Assembly (NCBI RefSeq): GCF_021462225.1
Contig: NC_061794.1
Span: 44,144,914-44,208,913, forward strand
DNA length: 64,000 bases
Reading direction: 5' to 3'
Source of the DNA: Girardinichthys multiradiatus
Taxonomy: Eukaryota > Chordata > Actinopteri > Cyprinodontiformes > Goodeidae
This document shows, one piece after another, positions 33,801 to 46,623 of the stretch. How positions within the stretch are numbered: position 1 is the stretch's first letter; the number at the start of each line of letters is the position of its first letter. Below the pieces are notes generated by a model, which searched no databases, was not told the DNA's origin, and worked only from the letters and a program-made list of their open reading frames with translations. The position numbers and the translations under genes are program-made.

Positions 33801-36800
33801 CCCAGAGATTTTGTTCCACATCAACACAATAGCATAACACAGTTGCTGCAGATATGTTGGCTGTTCATGATAGAGATTAACGTTTCACCACATCCTAAAG
33901 ATGATCAAGGGGCCCAAAATTTACCATGAAAACAACCCCTACACTCCACCATCACCAGCAGCCTGTATTGTTGAGAGGAGGCAGGATGGATTCATGCCTT
34001 CATGCTGTTTAAACCATACTCTGACCCTACTGTCTAAAATCCACAGCTAAAATCGACACTCCTTGGACCAGGAAACATCTTTCCCATCTGTTATTGTTCA
34101 ATTTTGGGGAGCCTGGCTGCTTCATTGTATTGATTACAAAGATGTTATTCTGCGTACCTTGGTTGTAACCAGCGGTTGTTGGGGCTACTATTGTTCTTCT
34201 ACCATTTCGAATCTGCTAAAATTAAATGAAAATAAACAGAAACCAGAAACCAAGACACTGTATAAACGGAACCCCTCTTAAAAAAAAACTATCCATTAAT
34301 TTGGATTTGGGGATATTTGGGAATATTATCCAACTTATTCCTAGATCATGAAACATTTTGTGAATACTGTCCAGATTTTCTGGTCTCAGTTTTAAATATA
34401 AACAAGCAAATGCATCTTAAATGGGATATTATCAACATACCAGGTTTTTCATCTCCAAAAGATTGGAAGATTGGTGGAGGACAACCTGAAGAAATGGACT
34501 CTGATGCCAGCACATTTTTCTGCCTTGTCTCCTCAACTACTACAGACAGGAACAGAGATAAATATTCTTATTTAGTTCGGTATTGATTTGGCATTTTCTA
34601 TACTGTCAAATCACTGAGATGTCATTAGTCGCGCATTTCTAAGTAGTAGTTTTCTGTGTTAGATAGAGAATGTGGTCAGGATTAGAAAGACGGGAATATA
34701 ATACACTTTTGTGGTAGTGCTGGTTATAAAAGGACATAACTTCTGGAACCTAAATCATACCTGCATATCTGCTCTCAGCATCGCATTTAATCTTTTTCAG
34801 AAGCTGACGTTTTTCCTTGATGGTCAGTTGTAGCCCAACCATAACATGGGCTAAGGATTTTCATCCTCCCTTGGTTTGAGGTTACAAGTAAAAAGCACAG
34901 CGGGGTGGTTTTTACCTCGGGGTGTTCAGTGGTCGCTTTAAATTTAGATTATTTAGCTAGATTCGGTTTGATTCCTTGTCCATTGGAAACCAATTTGTCT
35001 TTAACATGAACCAGTCAAAGCCACAGGTTAAGCTCTGTTTGATCAAAGGTGCAGCCGCAAATAGCCCCATAAGTAGGCAGGTTCTGACATGTCCGAGCTT
35101 CAAAAAGACATCTCCACAGGTGCGTGATTGTCCTAACAGACCAAAAAAAAAAGAAATTTAGCTAAGCAGCAAACTAGTTACTTCAAAAAAAAAAAAAATC
35201 TCACTCCATGCCCAAACCACTTTGCTGCAGCTGCCACTATCGTACTGGAAGCTGCTAACTCGATCCCCCAGCAGCACCACCAGGAATACGGTGGATAAGA
35301 ATCAACATTTCACATCATTTTAAATGTAATTATGTTATTAAAAGGCTTGTTTCACTTGAAAGACGAACATTTGTGCTTCCAGATTATAATGATTCGTATT
35401 TGGTGATGAGTGTGTGGGGGTTAACAAGTCCCACTATTGTGGTGGGTGACATGTTCCCACATCACAATGAGTTCCCAGTTTATACTGGACCAGTGCCACA
35501 TCCACCATCCTGCTGTCCCAAATACGGAACAGAACCCCTCATCTGAATATAGACACTAGAAATCTGGATCTTTTGTTTTGGATCAAGCTCTTTTAAGAAG
35601 AAGGATTTTGTCAAGATGAAAGATTTCAGAAGCTTTTTTAAATGATTTATGTGATTATTTCAGTACTATTGAAAAACACAAGCCTTGTCTTCTAAAATAT
35701 TAATATTCTCGTCATTTTAAAGGAAGAAGTCACAGCTTGCTCAGTTTGTTTTTTATTTGATCCGTTTAATAACTGTGAGTTGATCATGGCAGACAAGATG
35801 TGACCTTTTATGTGTTGTTTTCTGTTTTTACAAGTTGTTTGGCCTTTCTGTGCAGGAAAAGACTATAAATGGAAAACAATCGTTTAATAACAACACATAA
35901 TCTCCATGACAGCTCAGATTCTGCCTTATTTTAAGGATTTTAATTTAGTACATTTACAGTGTGAAGATCGTTTGCTTCATTTTACATTGGGGACAGATGT
36001 TTACACACAATCATCATTAGCATGATTATTTTGGGCTTTTAATGGTGCATTTGAACAGTTCTTTTTTAAGATGGAAAGATCTTTGAAAACAAGAATTGAA
36101 TGGACCAGTTTGGATTTATAGTAGATTTTCTCTTATCTCCACGTGGTCAAAATTAAACTGAAATATACTCACACATCTTATTCTGGCCGGATATTTGACC
36201 ACTCGTCGCAGCAGAACCCGTGGAGCTCATTTAAATTGCTTGGCTTCGTTGACATGGACCTGGTTCTTAATCATAGTCCATCAATTTTATAAATGGGTCG
36301 GGCCAACCAGAAGCCTAATGCTAGCCTGCTTTAACCAAGGTTTGAGATCACAGTCTTGGAGGAACGCCCCATTGTATCCATGTTTTAACAAGCTGCTGAT
36401 TTGAGGTGAAGAAGATTTCGGATGTAGCTCCTCTTCATCCCATTCCTACGACAATAATTTTGTGTTTTACCAGATTCATGGTGAGTGAGTGAGTGAGTGA
36501 GTGAGTGAGTGAGTGAGTGAGTGAGTGAGTGAGTGAGTGAGTGAGTGAGTGAGTGAGTGAGTTAGATGCAGTTATAGCAGCTAAAGCTGACTGACCTTTT
36601 CTCTGCATGACTGCTGACTGCATAAATTACTTTGAGATAAAATGACTTTTATGTACTCAGACTGAGACAGCTCTTAATTATTTATTTGTAATTATTTCTA
36701 ATTATTCCTCGTGTTAATGAGAATCAACAGAGACTTTGTAAATCTGTCTGATTGAAGGGAGCAATCAGATTTCTTTGGATGAAAGCATTGGGGAGCAGAT

Positions 36801-39800
36801 ACATAAGTTGGTTCCCCCAGTTACTGAAACGAGGGAGCAGTTTATCTGCTTTCTCCAGGTGCCTATGCTCAGCATGATACTACCACCGCCATGCACGGCA
36901 GTTGGCGCACTGCTCTTAAGTTTGGAAGTCCCACCTTGTCTTCTTCTAAACACTCTTCTTGTGATTGTGGCCACATACCGAATTTTTTATCTCATCTCAC
37001 CTCAAAATCTTTTTTTCATTACGGCATTTGGCTTGTCTGTAGGAGCAGCTGCAGATTTTTTATCGTGCTTTCTTGGTCAGAGCCCTCTCATTCCATGGTA
37101 AAAATAAACTTTCTTCACAGTGGAGGGCAACACTGGTGTTCTAGCATTTTCCAGTTTATGAGCCTTGGTACTCCCTAAGTTCCTTAACAACCTAACTAAT
37201 TTACTTCCATTAGTGGAGAGAGTTTGAGTCTAATTAGTTTAATGTTAATACAGCTGGTTCATGCAAAATGATCATGTAAAATGTAAAATGATCCCAAACA
37301 CAAATCAAAACTGGTTTTGGAATAGATCTGGTAGGCATTCAGTAATGGCCCTCAGTCCTGCATATGAAATGTATGAACTATGCCTAAAAGTCAGGTCTAT
37401 GCCAGTAAACCAGGCAATTTAAACGAGGTCAACCAATTCTGCCTAGAAGAGTGTTCAAATATCCAGCCAGAATCATCCCAGAAGTTTGTTTATGGCTTCA
37501 GAAAAAATATGTGGTTTGTCTGCAACATTTTACTAAATATTAGTGGAGGGATTTGAATGTTTTTGTTAATGTATGTATAATTTTGACCCTGTTTGGATTA
37601 AAGACAAACTGCATTAAATTCAAACGAATTCACTCAAACCACATTTTTAAAAGGGGTTGAAGTTGCATATTTTGTATAATCATTCCCCTCCATAAGTTCA
37701 ATACATCCTGAAAAGCCCATAGTCAACGTGACGTTTATGTGGAGGACTGTATGTAAACTTTTACCTGCAGCTATGCTTACCTGTGTTGAAAAGAGAAACA
37801 ATTTTAGTTTTAATTAGCCATCAAAACAGCTCTAACTCCTTTGCTTTGGTGTATAAGTTAATGTATATAAATCCTGAAATCCTGAAGTAGGATTATCAAT
37901 ATTTTCCAAGAACAACATATATAACATATATATATACATATATAACTTTGAATCACAGAGCTCATTTTTAACTCTCACTCAACTAAATTCAACTGAATTA
38001 AATAAAGTTTATTTATACAGCAACAATTTACACCTAATATCATCCTAAGGCACTTTACAAGAAAAGTGGGTCCAAAATCCAAATTCAGTTTATGTTAGTC
38101 TTTCACAAAGCTTTTTATGGCTTGACATTTAGTGACATGTTTCTCCAGGTTGTGTTTCAACCTTTGCAGTTCTGAGTTAAACCAAGGAGCCGGTCTCCTC
38201 TGACTGATTACTCTCAGTTTCAGAAGGGCGCCATTGTCTGGTGCAGGGGCCAGCAACTGTTACAAGCCTAAGAACCATTGTTGCCTTCAATCCAGCTAAA
38301 CAAAGTTTGTTTAAATCCACAAAAGCACCATGACTCTTCAAAATAAGCACCTTCTTTTAATAATACCTACTATTAATTTAATTAGCTTAGGTTATTAAAG
38401 ACCAAAAATGTTATTTTTGTTTTTAGGTTTATTACATGTTATTTAAACGGAAATTAATTTTCTTAGAAAATAAAGTAAAAATGACTAAAAGGCACATAGC
38501 TTGCAACCTACTGACAAAAAATACTTGCTTACACTATTTGTGGAAATGTAATGCATATATTGCATTAAAACACCTAAGAAAAACTGATAAAACTAACATT
38601 TTTAATTACCTTTTTATTTTCAAATACTGCTCAATTCTTTGTCATTTTAGCCAAAGTTATTAAGAGCTACAGTGGAGGGACTAAATCTCCTCACATGGGG
38701 CTCCGGAGCCGCAAGTTGCAGACCCCTGGTCTAGTGCTATACAGCGGCTCTCAATAGTCTACACACACCAGTTAAAATACCATCCATCCATCCATCCATC
38801 CATCCATCCATCCATCATGAGGGCCACAACGGGGCTGGTGCCTTTCTCCAGGGGTCATTGGGCGAGAAGCGAGCTACACCCTGGACAGGACGCCATTCTG
38901 TCCGTCATTGGACAACACAGAGACACACAGGACAAACAGCCATGCACACACTCATAAATATGAACAGTTTATAGAGACCAATTCACCTTGATTTGTTTGG
39001 ACTATGGAGTATCTGGAAAGAACCCATGCATGTACGGGGCAGTGAACCCAGGACCCTTCTTGCTGCATGGCAACAGTTCTACCAACTGTGCCACCTTGTA
39101 GCCACATGTGAATCAAAATTCACTAAAAGTGATGGAAGGTATGAACTCAAGAAGAATGAATGCTGAACAGGAACCAGGAGGTGCGTCAGCAAGGTTTTAG
39201 TTTAAGGGTTTACACATTGGCATGCCACCACACCATGATGACGTAAACAATCATTTCATGAGATTTTCTGAATAAATTTGAGGTACTTAAATTAGTGGTT
39301 TAGTGCAATTAGCATGTACTTTACAATAATAAGATTTCACACTTGAATTTTGCTCTCGATTATTGCGATAAGGTGCTTTGTATTTCCAGTCTGAGGTAAT
39401 GATATAAATCTGCAACTTTTAAACACTTATGTTATTATTACACACTCTTACACAAACTCATTTGCAGACCTCTCTATGACAACTTGACATTTTAGAAATG
39501 CTTGCTTTCATGGGCTTTTTATTTACTGCTTCATATATAGTATGACCTTTTCTGTGTTATCTTCACAATGTCAGCAGGCAAGTTATTTTAATGAGTGGCA
39601 TGTGGCTCATCTGCCAGACTCTTTTTTTTTTCATGCATTGGGACGCTTACGTGTTTTTATTATAAGTCAGAAGGGCAAATGAGCCAGATGGGAGAACAAC
39701 AAGAGTGCAGATGATCAGAAAAAGCCTTATTTGTGTCAGTGCAGGTGCAGTATTTTCCTGCCAATAAATGTAATAAGATGCTGGTTCATTTTTTCTGAAC

Positions 39801-42800
39801 CGCCATCTGTAAATTCAGGCTTTTTATATAATCGACCCAGACAGACATGAACAGACGGTAACCTTCTTAAATAACCTTTTTTTTTTTTTAAATCAAAACA
39901 CTTGGTTAATAAATTGGATCATTGCTAGTTTTATCTAGTATGAAGAGCACTGACTGTCATTTTGTTTAACTAAGAATCAGATGAAGTGCTCTCACACTCC
40001 AGTATTAGTTGTCAGAAAACATTATAGTGTCTACATTACGTGACAGAAATAAAAACTCAAATATCCTAAGACACAACTTACATCCTAAACCTATTATCAA
40101 CATATTAACCTGCTAATTCATATTTTATTATAGTTTAGCCAACCAGTTGAGTTTAAATCAGTTCACCTTAATTAATATCAGTTCAGTTATGTTCAGTTCA
40201 ACTCAAACCTGTTTAGGTCAATTCACTTTAGTTTAGGGTTACCATTGTCCCATGTTTTCTCCATTTATAGATAATGGTTCTCACTGTCGCTCACTGGAGT
40301 CCGAAAGCCTCACAAGAGCCTTTTTAACCCTTTCCAGACTGATAGATGTCAATTACTTCGTCTTGAATTTGTTTTTTAATTTGGGCATGCTGTATTGATT
40401 TTTATAATCTTTTTGCTTGCTTCGTGTTGTCAGACAGGTTCTCTTTAATATTTTGATTCTACATGTGTGTCAGCAACCAGGCCTGGCTGTGGCTGAGGTT
40501 TTTGCTTAATTCATGATTCAATACTGGGGCTATTACATTTTCATATAGGGAAACATATTTATTTAAACTGTCTTTATCTAATATTATTCTTTGTTTGATT
40601 ATCTGAAACATTTAAAAATGATAACAAAACAAAAGGAACGAAGAAATCCCTGAAAAATATTTTTTTACAGCACTGTACGTTTTCCTATGTCACTGTGAGT
40701 GCCAAATTATTTCTTTTTTAATGTGTTAATCCACCTGTCTGAATGTCTGCTTGTGTTTGTACTATCTGGGAGTTATTGTTCATGCTGAAATATGCTGAAA
40801 TTGAGTTTTATTGAATCGGTTTCAGAAGCTACTCTCACCTCCACCTGCCTGCCCTGATGCCTCACACACCCTGCCGTTAGTGCAGTGTGTTAAGTTGCCG
40901 AATTCACTTCACATCAAGCTGTGTCCATTCATTGACTCTCTTATGATTCATAATGAGTTTTCTCCCACAACAATGCTCTTTTCAAAGCTTTCATTGAGTG
41001 GTGCTGGAAATCAAGTGAAAAGAAAAAGTGGCATGGAAGCAAAGCCGTCTGAGGACGTGGGGATCGTGATGCTGAGCGATGGTGACAGCCTGAATGCAGT
41101 CATCCTTAATGTGTTGGATGGGCCAACAGGCTTCAGGTGCTGCTGTGGTGTTGAAGAGACAGTTTGATCCTAAAGACTTTCCAACCTGCCTGGCTCTTAA
41201 AAATAAACTCCAGCCTTGGTTTTTGTTGTTTGTTACATTTCCATGGTATACTGAAGAACAGTTAAAAACACATCAGATGTTTTTATTAGTAAATGTATTT
41301 GAGGAGATAATATTTCCAGTGCTGATGCTCATTCATAATTTGTGTGATTCTCTCGGACATGCTGGAAATCAACCTCTGGACCAAATCCTGACTGATGGTG
41401 ACCCATTTTGTCTTCTTATACCGCGGACTTGTTTGTTGGCTCCTGCTGCTTTCAGGGAACTGACCACAGATTGTCATTAGGGCTACGATCTGAGATGTTT
41501 CAAGTTCATTTCTTCCTCTTTTATAGTGATTTCAGTTGCACTCTTTATCAGCTTTACCTGTGCAACGACTGTACTGAAATAAATGTAGCTGATCATTTGA
41601 GTCGAAGTATAACAAAACTTGTTTTTGGTATAAATTATGTTTAAGAAATTAATTATTCAGCATTTAATCACTTACTCAATAATCTAAAAACTATTTGAAC
41701 AACTACAACAGAAACCACTGAAGTAGCATTTGGAAAGCACAACATTTGTGCCCGTTATGACGTTGTAGCTTAGTTATTCCTTTATGTCATGAATTTAGCT
41801 TTTGATAACAAACCAAAGCCATCTGAAAAGCATCACAAGTAGCTAATGTACTGCATCAGAAACTAAAATGAAGTCTGTTTCCATATGGCTGTGTTGTGCA
41901 CACATTTTGTTATTGCAAACTACTAAGATTTGTTTATACTTATGTATTTTTACTACCTTACTCTGAGAATATTTCAATGTATTTTGATGTATGCCACTTC
42001 AATCTTTAAGTGGTTACTAAGCTGTCATTTATTACTAAACTTGTAGTAAAAAAAATATTTATTCCTCAATTTTCTTTATCTACTCGTTTGTGATAGTTGT
42101 TCATTAGAGTTTGGCTTTCAGTGTTAAAAATTATGTTATTGGTGCTTTTTCTCCTTTTAAAAAGGCTCGTCTGGATTTAACTATGAGATATGAATCGGTG
42201 TGACAAGTTGTTCACAGACCTCCCAACTTGCACGATGAAGCCTGGTAGCTGCTGGCAAGGCGCTGCAGTTTTTGGTAAAAGCAACATGGCCAAATGTGCT
42301 CAGTAGTTGTGTACGAAAAAATAACAATCCACTGTTGAAGAATTTTGAAACCTCTCAAATTATTTATGTTACTGGTAAAATAAATAGAAACTCGTTCTTG
42401 TTTCCTACCAGAGATCTATTTCAGAGGACTGAAAGGCTAAGCTAAAAAAGAAAAAATTCAACAGCTTCCCTTTTCTTTTCAAACTGTGCAGTAGCCCAAG
42501 CTAGCAAAAATAACTGAAGTAATTCCCCGCTCTTTTGAAGGTGTACTAAGTTACGCTGACAAACGAACTGAAGCCATTTCCTGGCCTTTTAAAGGTTTAC
42601 TACGCTACCAAAAAACTGTCCTTAAATCAGTCACTTACATAGCTCCATATGACTCACAACTCAAATATCAATGGCAAAAATGTTGAATTTAGAGCTGTAT
42701 GAGATAAGACCCAAACTCCATCTTTTATATTTGCTTTATTTGCTTTCTACAAAAAGCTTTTCCAGACCTGCAGCAAATTTCATGCTTTTTCATTGTAAGA

Positions 42801-45800
42801 ACACTCTGACAATATCTTGTTTACCATATGTGTGCTTCAGGGGGAGCTGCTAAGTCCCTGCCGCTGTGACGGCTCTGTACGCTGCACTCATCAGCCTTGT
42901 CTCATCCGATGGATCAGTGAGAGGGGTTCCTGGAGCTGTGAGCTCTGCTACTTCAAGTACCAGGTCCTGGCCATCAGCACCAAGAATCCACTGCAGGTAA
43001 CACTGAACATTCGGAAACCTGTGCACATATCAGAACTTGAATTTAACAAAACACGTTTTTCCTCAGCTTTGAATAAATCTTGATTCTGACCAGTCAGCAA
43101 ACCCAGTCCAACGCAATTTTTTAATCAGTGTTCAAGATGTTTGAGGAGAACAAACCTTCATGTGTGGAAACAGTTTGTAAAACAGAAGAAAATACTTCCT
43201 GTTAACTGATATTTCTTCAAATTCAAATGGGAAACATTTAGGAAAATAACATTACGTAAAAAGAGCTGACGCTGACCTTTCATAATAATACATGCAACAG
43301 CAGAACGATCGGTCTTTGCTGGAACAAATCACAGGCTGTTGCTGTGGAGGACTGTTTGCCATATTGTGCTGACAAATTTTCCCTCTGTGTCACCGTCCGT
43401 CTGCTGTCTTTTCAGACACACAGAACAAAACCTATTGGGAAGACGAGTGGTTTGATTTGGATGTGCTGGTTTGAAAATGAGTGGATGTATGTAAATGATG
43501 GGAAATTAAATTGCAGAATAAAATTTTGCGACCTTCTGCTTATTTAAAAATCTTCATTTAACATTTCAGATGTTAATATTGCATATTTTATAGGGATTCA
43601 GAAGTTTAACATACACAGGACATGTTAAACCCCAGAAAGTTGTTTTATTTATTTAGTTTGAGTTTTCTGAAATTAAAAAAAGTTCAAAATAACATATAAT
43701 TTTTCTATATGTAACATATCATTCATTCTGCCTAAAATCAACGGTGCTGAAAAGTTTCAAAATGCTCTTCAACTTGCCAGGTCTCTTTGGTCCCTGTTAG
43801 TGCTCATGAGTGATTGCAGCTGGTAGCTGCTCTGTGCCAGTATGAAAGCGTTTGCATGGCAGTCCTCATTGGAATGATCAACATGGTAAAATCAGTCCAA
43901 GGAGGTCCAGCCAGATCTGAGAAAGAGAAGACTTACAGAAGTAATGAATATCTCTCAAAACCTTAGAAGAATATTTACTGCAGGGCATGCTAGAGCTGTG
44001 AGCCTCAGGAACAACCCAAAACCACCGAAGCACAATCTGCCTTGCACTGGAAGCTGCTCGTAGCAAAGTATTACATGAAAGAAAGGCAGAAAAGGTTTTC
44101 TTCAGTCAGATGAGACAATACAAAGGTAAAGCATTCAAATTCAACTCATGGTGGTGCTGCAGCAGTATTATGTTCTAGGGTTACTATAAAACAGGAAATA
44201 GACATCTAATATATTTAACCAAACTGCACAAATTAATAATATAAAACTCGACATGCAGAAAGGTACATGCGACTGTATTGTACTGGTCACAAAATCAGGT
44301 CCATTGGATAATAGCAGGTATACAGGTTAACTGATGGTTAAATGTCAGCAGGCTCCCTGGCTCAGTTGATGTATCCCGTCCTGCTTCAAGCTGACCAACA
44401 GCTGGAACAGACCCAAGCGATATCGTAGAAAGGCACTGGTTTGGACTTGGCCCCTGTGGTTTTGGGTCAATTAAAGATGGTGGAGAGTCAGATAGTCTGA
44501 AGACATGTGAGCTATGTGCAGATGGACTTTGTTTGATTGAAAGACTATACCAGGGTGCTGGCTCAGGAAGGGTAAGACATGCAGAAGAAGAGAGTTAAGG
44601 GCAAATCTGTGCCATCAGGGTCCACTGAATCACTACCAGAGCCAGAAGTCATCTACTTCAGCAGAACATGATATGAGGAGACACACGTCTTCTGTATTTA
44701 TACCTTCGGCTTACCATATCTTTCCGAAGGCAGCTGCCTCTTCTCTGGGGTAAATGGCAACCTGTGTATGGGACAGTGGACCCACAATTCAACTCTTGCC
44801 ACTTCTGAAAGCAGGAAAGGGTGTTGTACCTTAGTTCAGATAGCGGACACAAATGTCATGTTGTTCTGTAATGCTTGCTGCACAATATGACAGTTTTCCT
44901 TTGGTGTATTCAGTTTTTGGAAACCATAACCTTTATGACTCGTTTGGGCATCTTGTCATGCCCATTGGTTCCAGCCTCAGACCACTGTGACATTAGTACA
45001 CTTCATATGCCAGGCAAAAGAGGGATGCAACCAACTGGCCTTTTGCAAATCCGCAATGGAACCCTAATTAAACTCAGATTCAATGCAGATAACGCTGTTA
45101 AATAAACATCTTCAAATAACCTTCACTTGTTTTAACTCACTGTTGGGTGCATTGGCAACTTTCTGATCTTACTATCTCTGCACTTGTGAAACCACCTCTG
45201 TCAGTTCTTACAAGCCTCTCCAGCACCTTACAAACTGAGTTATTTAATATACAACTGCTGTTCTGCATCTGTACCAAATTACACACAAATCGGATCGATC
45301 CTTGATAGCACTTTAATTTACTTGTCAAAATATCAGGTCAGCTTAGATCACAAATAGTAAATTTCCTTGCTGTAAACATGTGCTTATTGGATAAATTTGT
45401 ACCTTCTCTTGAGTAAATGATCTGATCAATTTCTCCCAAGTCTTACACATAGCCTCTCCTCTCTTTTGCAGTGGCAGGCCATCTCCTTGACGGTGATTGA
45501 GAAGGTACAGATTGCAGCGATAATCCTGGGTTCCCTGTTCCTCATCGCCAGCATTTCCTGGCTCATCTGGTCCTCTCTCAGCCCCTCTGCCAAGTGGCAA
45601 CGGCAAGACCTGCTCTTCCAGATCTGCTATGGCATGTACGGCTTCATGGATATCGTCTGCATAGGTAACGGGGGGCATGACGCAAACCTGACACCAAACT
45701 GTGCAAACATGTAATCAGTCTCTGGTGTCTCAAATAGCTTTTGCAGCAGGAACTTAGGGACAGAGGGAGAAAGTTTAGGTGACTGAGCCAAGGGCTGCAT

Positions 45801-46623
45801 TACACAAGAACAAGAGTAGCATATAAAACAGGAGCTACAACAGTAATATTAATAAGTGGAGGTTACATTATGCAAGGACAAACTAGTGTGATAAGACAAA
45901 CAATTTACATTTTGGTGCTTTGCAAAATTACGCAAGTGAGTTGGCAGATGGTGCAAGGGAGGAGACAACAAGCACACTAAAAGCCAAACAAATTTTGATG
46001 ATGTTGCAGAGTACAAGAGACTGTTTTTAAGGTGTGACCGGGTCAACTGTTCTTGCGTAATTATGAGCTGCCTGAGTCAGACAACGCTGAGAACAGATGG
46101 CATGAAATATCAGCGCTGTGATTTTTGCCAACTGTCTATTCTCATCCACAGTTGAGATTGAATATTTCCGCTCATGATGCTGAGAGCATCTACCAGATCT
46201 GTTTAGCAAAACATTTGATGTACAGCAGCAAGAATTCAGCAGCTTAAATAAGTTGTCCTTCACTCTGCCTGTGCTTTTTTCTCTCACCCAGGCCTCATCA
46301 TCCATGAGGGATCATCGGTGTATCGAATATTTAAACGATGGCAGGCTGTCAATCAGCAGTGGAAAGTACTGAACTATGAGAAATCAAAAGACTTGGGCGA
46401 CCCATTGAGCTCGAGCAGTAAAACTGGTGCCCGCGGCTCTCGCAGTAACCCTCACGGCCTGGCCAGCAGCAGCGGTGGGCGACAGAGCAGGAGGCTAAGA
46501 ACTATTCTGAACCACCACTGCGGGTACACCATCCTGCACATTCTGAGCCAACTCAGGCCCAATGACCCGCGGATTAGCGCTGCCGCCAACCGGGAGGTGG
46601 TGATGAGGGTCACCACTGTATGA
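27556..46623 (+). CDS. marchf9: E3 ubiquitin-protein ligase MARCHF9 (four coding exons, 337 aa)
   Basis: Joined coding exons are 27556-27888, 42841-42996, 45472-45664 and 46292-46623. The RING-CH finger has a C4HC3 ligand set spread over exons 1-2: C102, C105, C118, C120, H128, C131, C144 and C147. Two membrane segments follow at about 175-197 and 212-235, giving the usual N-in, C-in topology. The tail ends VVMRVTTV, a class I PDZ-binding sequence. Mammalian MARCHF9 (346 aa) has the same layout; it works in the trans-Golgi and endosomes and ubiquitinates surface proteins such as MHC-I and ICAM-1, sending them to lysosomes. Divergence is concentrated in the N-terminal region (27-98) and the cytosolic tail before the PDZ motif, as expected for orthologues. 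MARCHF4 is the closest paralogue, but the N-terminus and the tspan31 neighbour favour MARCHF9. Confidence 0.95.
28690..29215 (+). mobile_element. Decayed Tc1-like element
   Basis: Degraded sequence with Tc1-type blocks: AGCAACCCAGAGGCCCATGG (as near 23330), AAATCCACAGCTG, and GAAAAAGGTGCTCTGGTCAC-like (the VLWSD region). No usable frame remains. Confidence 0.6.
29946..29966. repeat. (AT)n microsatellite
   Basis: Simple AT dinucleotide run in marchf9 intron 1. Confidence 0.9.
31060..31900. other. Non-repetitive, GC-richer block in marchf9 intron 1
   Basis: This block lacks repeat signatures and is richer in GC than the rest of the intron. It carries paired homeodomain- and TALE-like motifs (GGGACAATTACC, TTAATTGTCTGTCA). 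The 124-codon plus-strand frame at 31509 has no recognised homology. A conserved non-coding element is the best guess, unproven. Confidence 0.3.
33506..33665 (+). repeat. Second SINE family (tRNA-like), copy 1
   Basis: The head GCACATGGCTCAGTGGTAGA is an A box, followed by GGTTTGATCCC (B box). The body ends in GCCGCTAGCGCCACAAAA. A relative lies at 51030-51205. Confidence 0.7.
33700..34250 (+). mobile_element. Truncated Tc1-like element, same family as 49.5-51.0 kb
   Basis: Shares with the 49.5 kb element the order of AACAAGGTGTC, CAGATATGTTGGC, TGTTGAGAGGAGGCAGGATG and the GGACCAGGAAACATC region. Only the first part is present. Confidence 0.6.
36481..36560 (+). repeat. (GTGA)n microsatellite, about 20 units
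   Basis: A perfect 80-bp tetranucleotide array. On the marchf9 sense strand each unit recreates GTGAGT, a consensus 5' splice-site sequence. Confidence 0.95.
36780..37300 (-). mobile_element. Decayed Tc1-like element
   Basis: Carries the CTCAGCATGATACTACCACC block (reverse of the GGSIM region) and flanking segments typical of fish Tc1 remnants in minus orientation. Confidence 0.5.
37975..38070 (-). mobile_element. LINE 3'-end fragment
   Basis: AACTGAATTAAATAAAGTTT followed by AAGGCACTTTACAA is the reversed 3' end of the LINE family seen at 22.78 and 47.91 kb, cut to about 100 bp. Confidence 0.6.
38779..39105 (-). repeat. tRNA-like SINE, (TGGA)n-tail subfamily
   Basis: A (CATC)n run at 38779-38816 forms the tail of a minus-strand SINE with the usual GGTGCC, CCCTGGACAGG and ACCCAGGACC landmarks. 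The head is near 39105. Confidence 0.8.
39110..40230. other. Intronic DNA, partly non-repetitive
   Basis: No gene. 39530-39800 is free of recognised repeats and has a balanced composition, so it may be a conserved non-coding element. The remainder is AT-rich. Confidence 0.3.
40235..40690 (-). mobile_element. Tc1-like non-autonomous remnant
   Basis: TTCTCCATTTATAGATAATGG at the left and GATTATCTGAAACATTTAAAA then TTTTTTACAGCACTGTACG at the right match the standard ends of a fish Tc1-derived element family; the terminal region is shared with 25860-26302. Confidence 0.65.
40815..41480. other. Non-repetitive block plus a dispersed repeat
   Basis: 40815-41130 is free of recognised repeats and has a balanced composition. 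41379-41460 resembles 16445-16540. The frames of 118 and 128 codons here have no recognised homology and overlap in different phases. Confidence 0.3.
42841..42996 (+). CDS. marchf9: marchf9 coding exon 2
   Basis: 52 codons between GTGCTTCAG and gtaaca, phase 0 on both sides. It encodes the remaining six zinc ligands of the RING-CH finger ([14 protein letters not shown] ... CELC), almost identical to mammals. Confidence 0.97.
43590..44190 (+). mobile_element. Decayed Tc1-like element in marchf9 intron 2
   Basis: GCCTTGCACTGGAAGCTGCTC, CAGATGAGACAATACAAAGG and CTCATGGTGGTGCTGCAGCAG are diverged Tc1-type transposase blocks in plus-strand order. No open frame remains. Confidence 0.55.
44200..45471. 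other. marchf9: End of marchf9 intron 2
   Basis: No repeat or gene recognised; ends with the polypyrimidine tract CTCTCTTTTGCAG. Confidence 0.5.
45472..45664 (+). CDS. marchf9: marchf9 coding exon 3
   Basis: 193 nt, ending in phase 1 at ATAG|gtaacg. It encodes both membrane segments ([34 protein letters not shown]) and the short loop between them. Confidence 0.97.
46292..46623 (+). CDS. marchf9: marchf9 coding exon 4 (last)
   Basis: Starts in phase 1 after CTCTCACCCAG and completes GGC (Gly). It encodes [20 protein letters not shown], a variable serine-rich part, and the conserved end [10 protein letters not shown] before TGA. Confidence 0.97.

Larger units (their letters stand above)
27889..42840 (+). 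other. marchf9: marchf9 intron 1
   Basis: A 14.95 kb intron holding Tc1-like remnants, SINEs, microsatellites and non-repetitive blocks that are listed separately. The remaining stretches (29220-31050, 31930-33500, 34250-36470, 37300-37970, 39800-40230 and 41480-42800) are AT-rich and show nothing I recognise. Confidence 0.9.
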
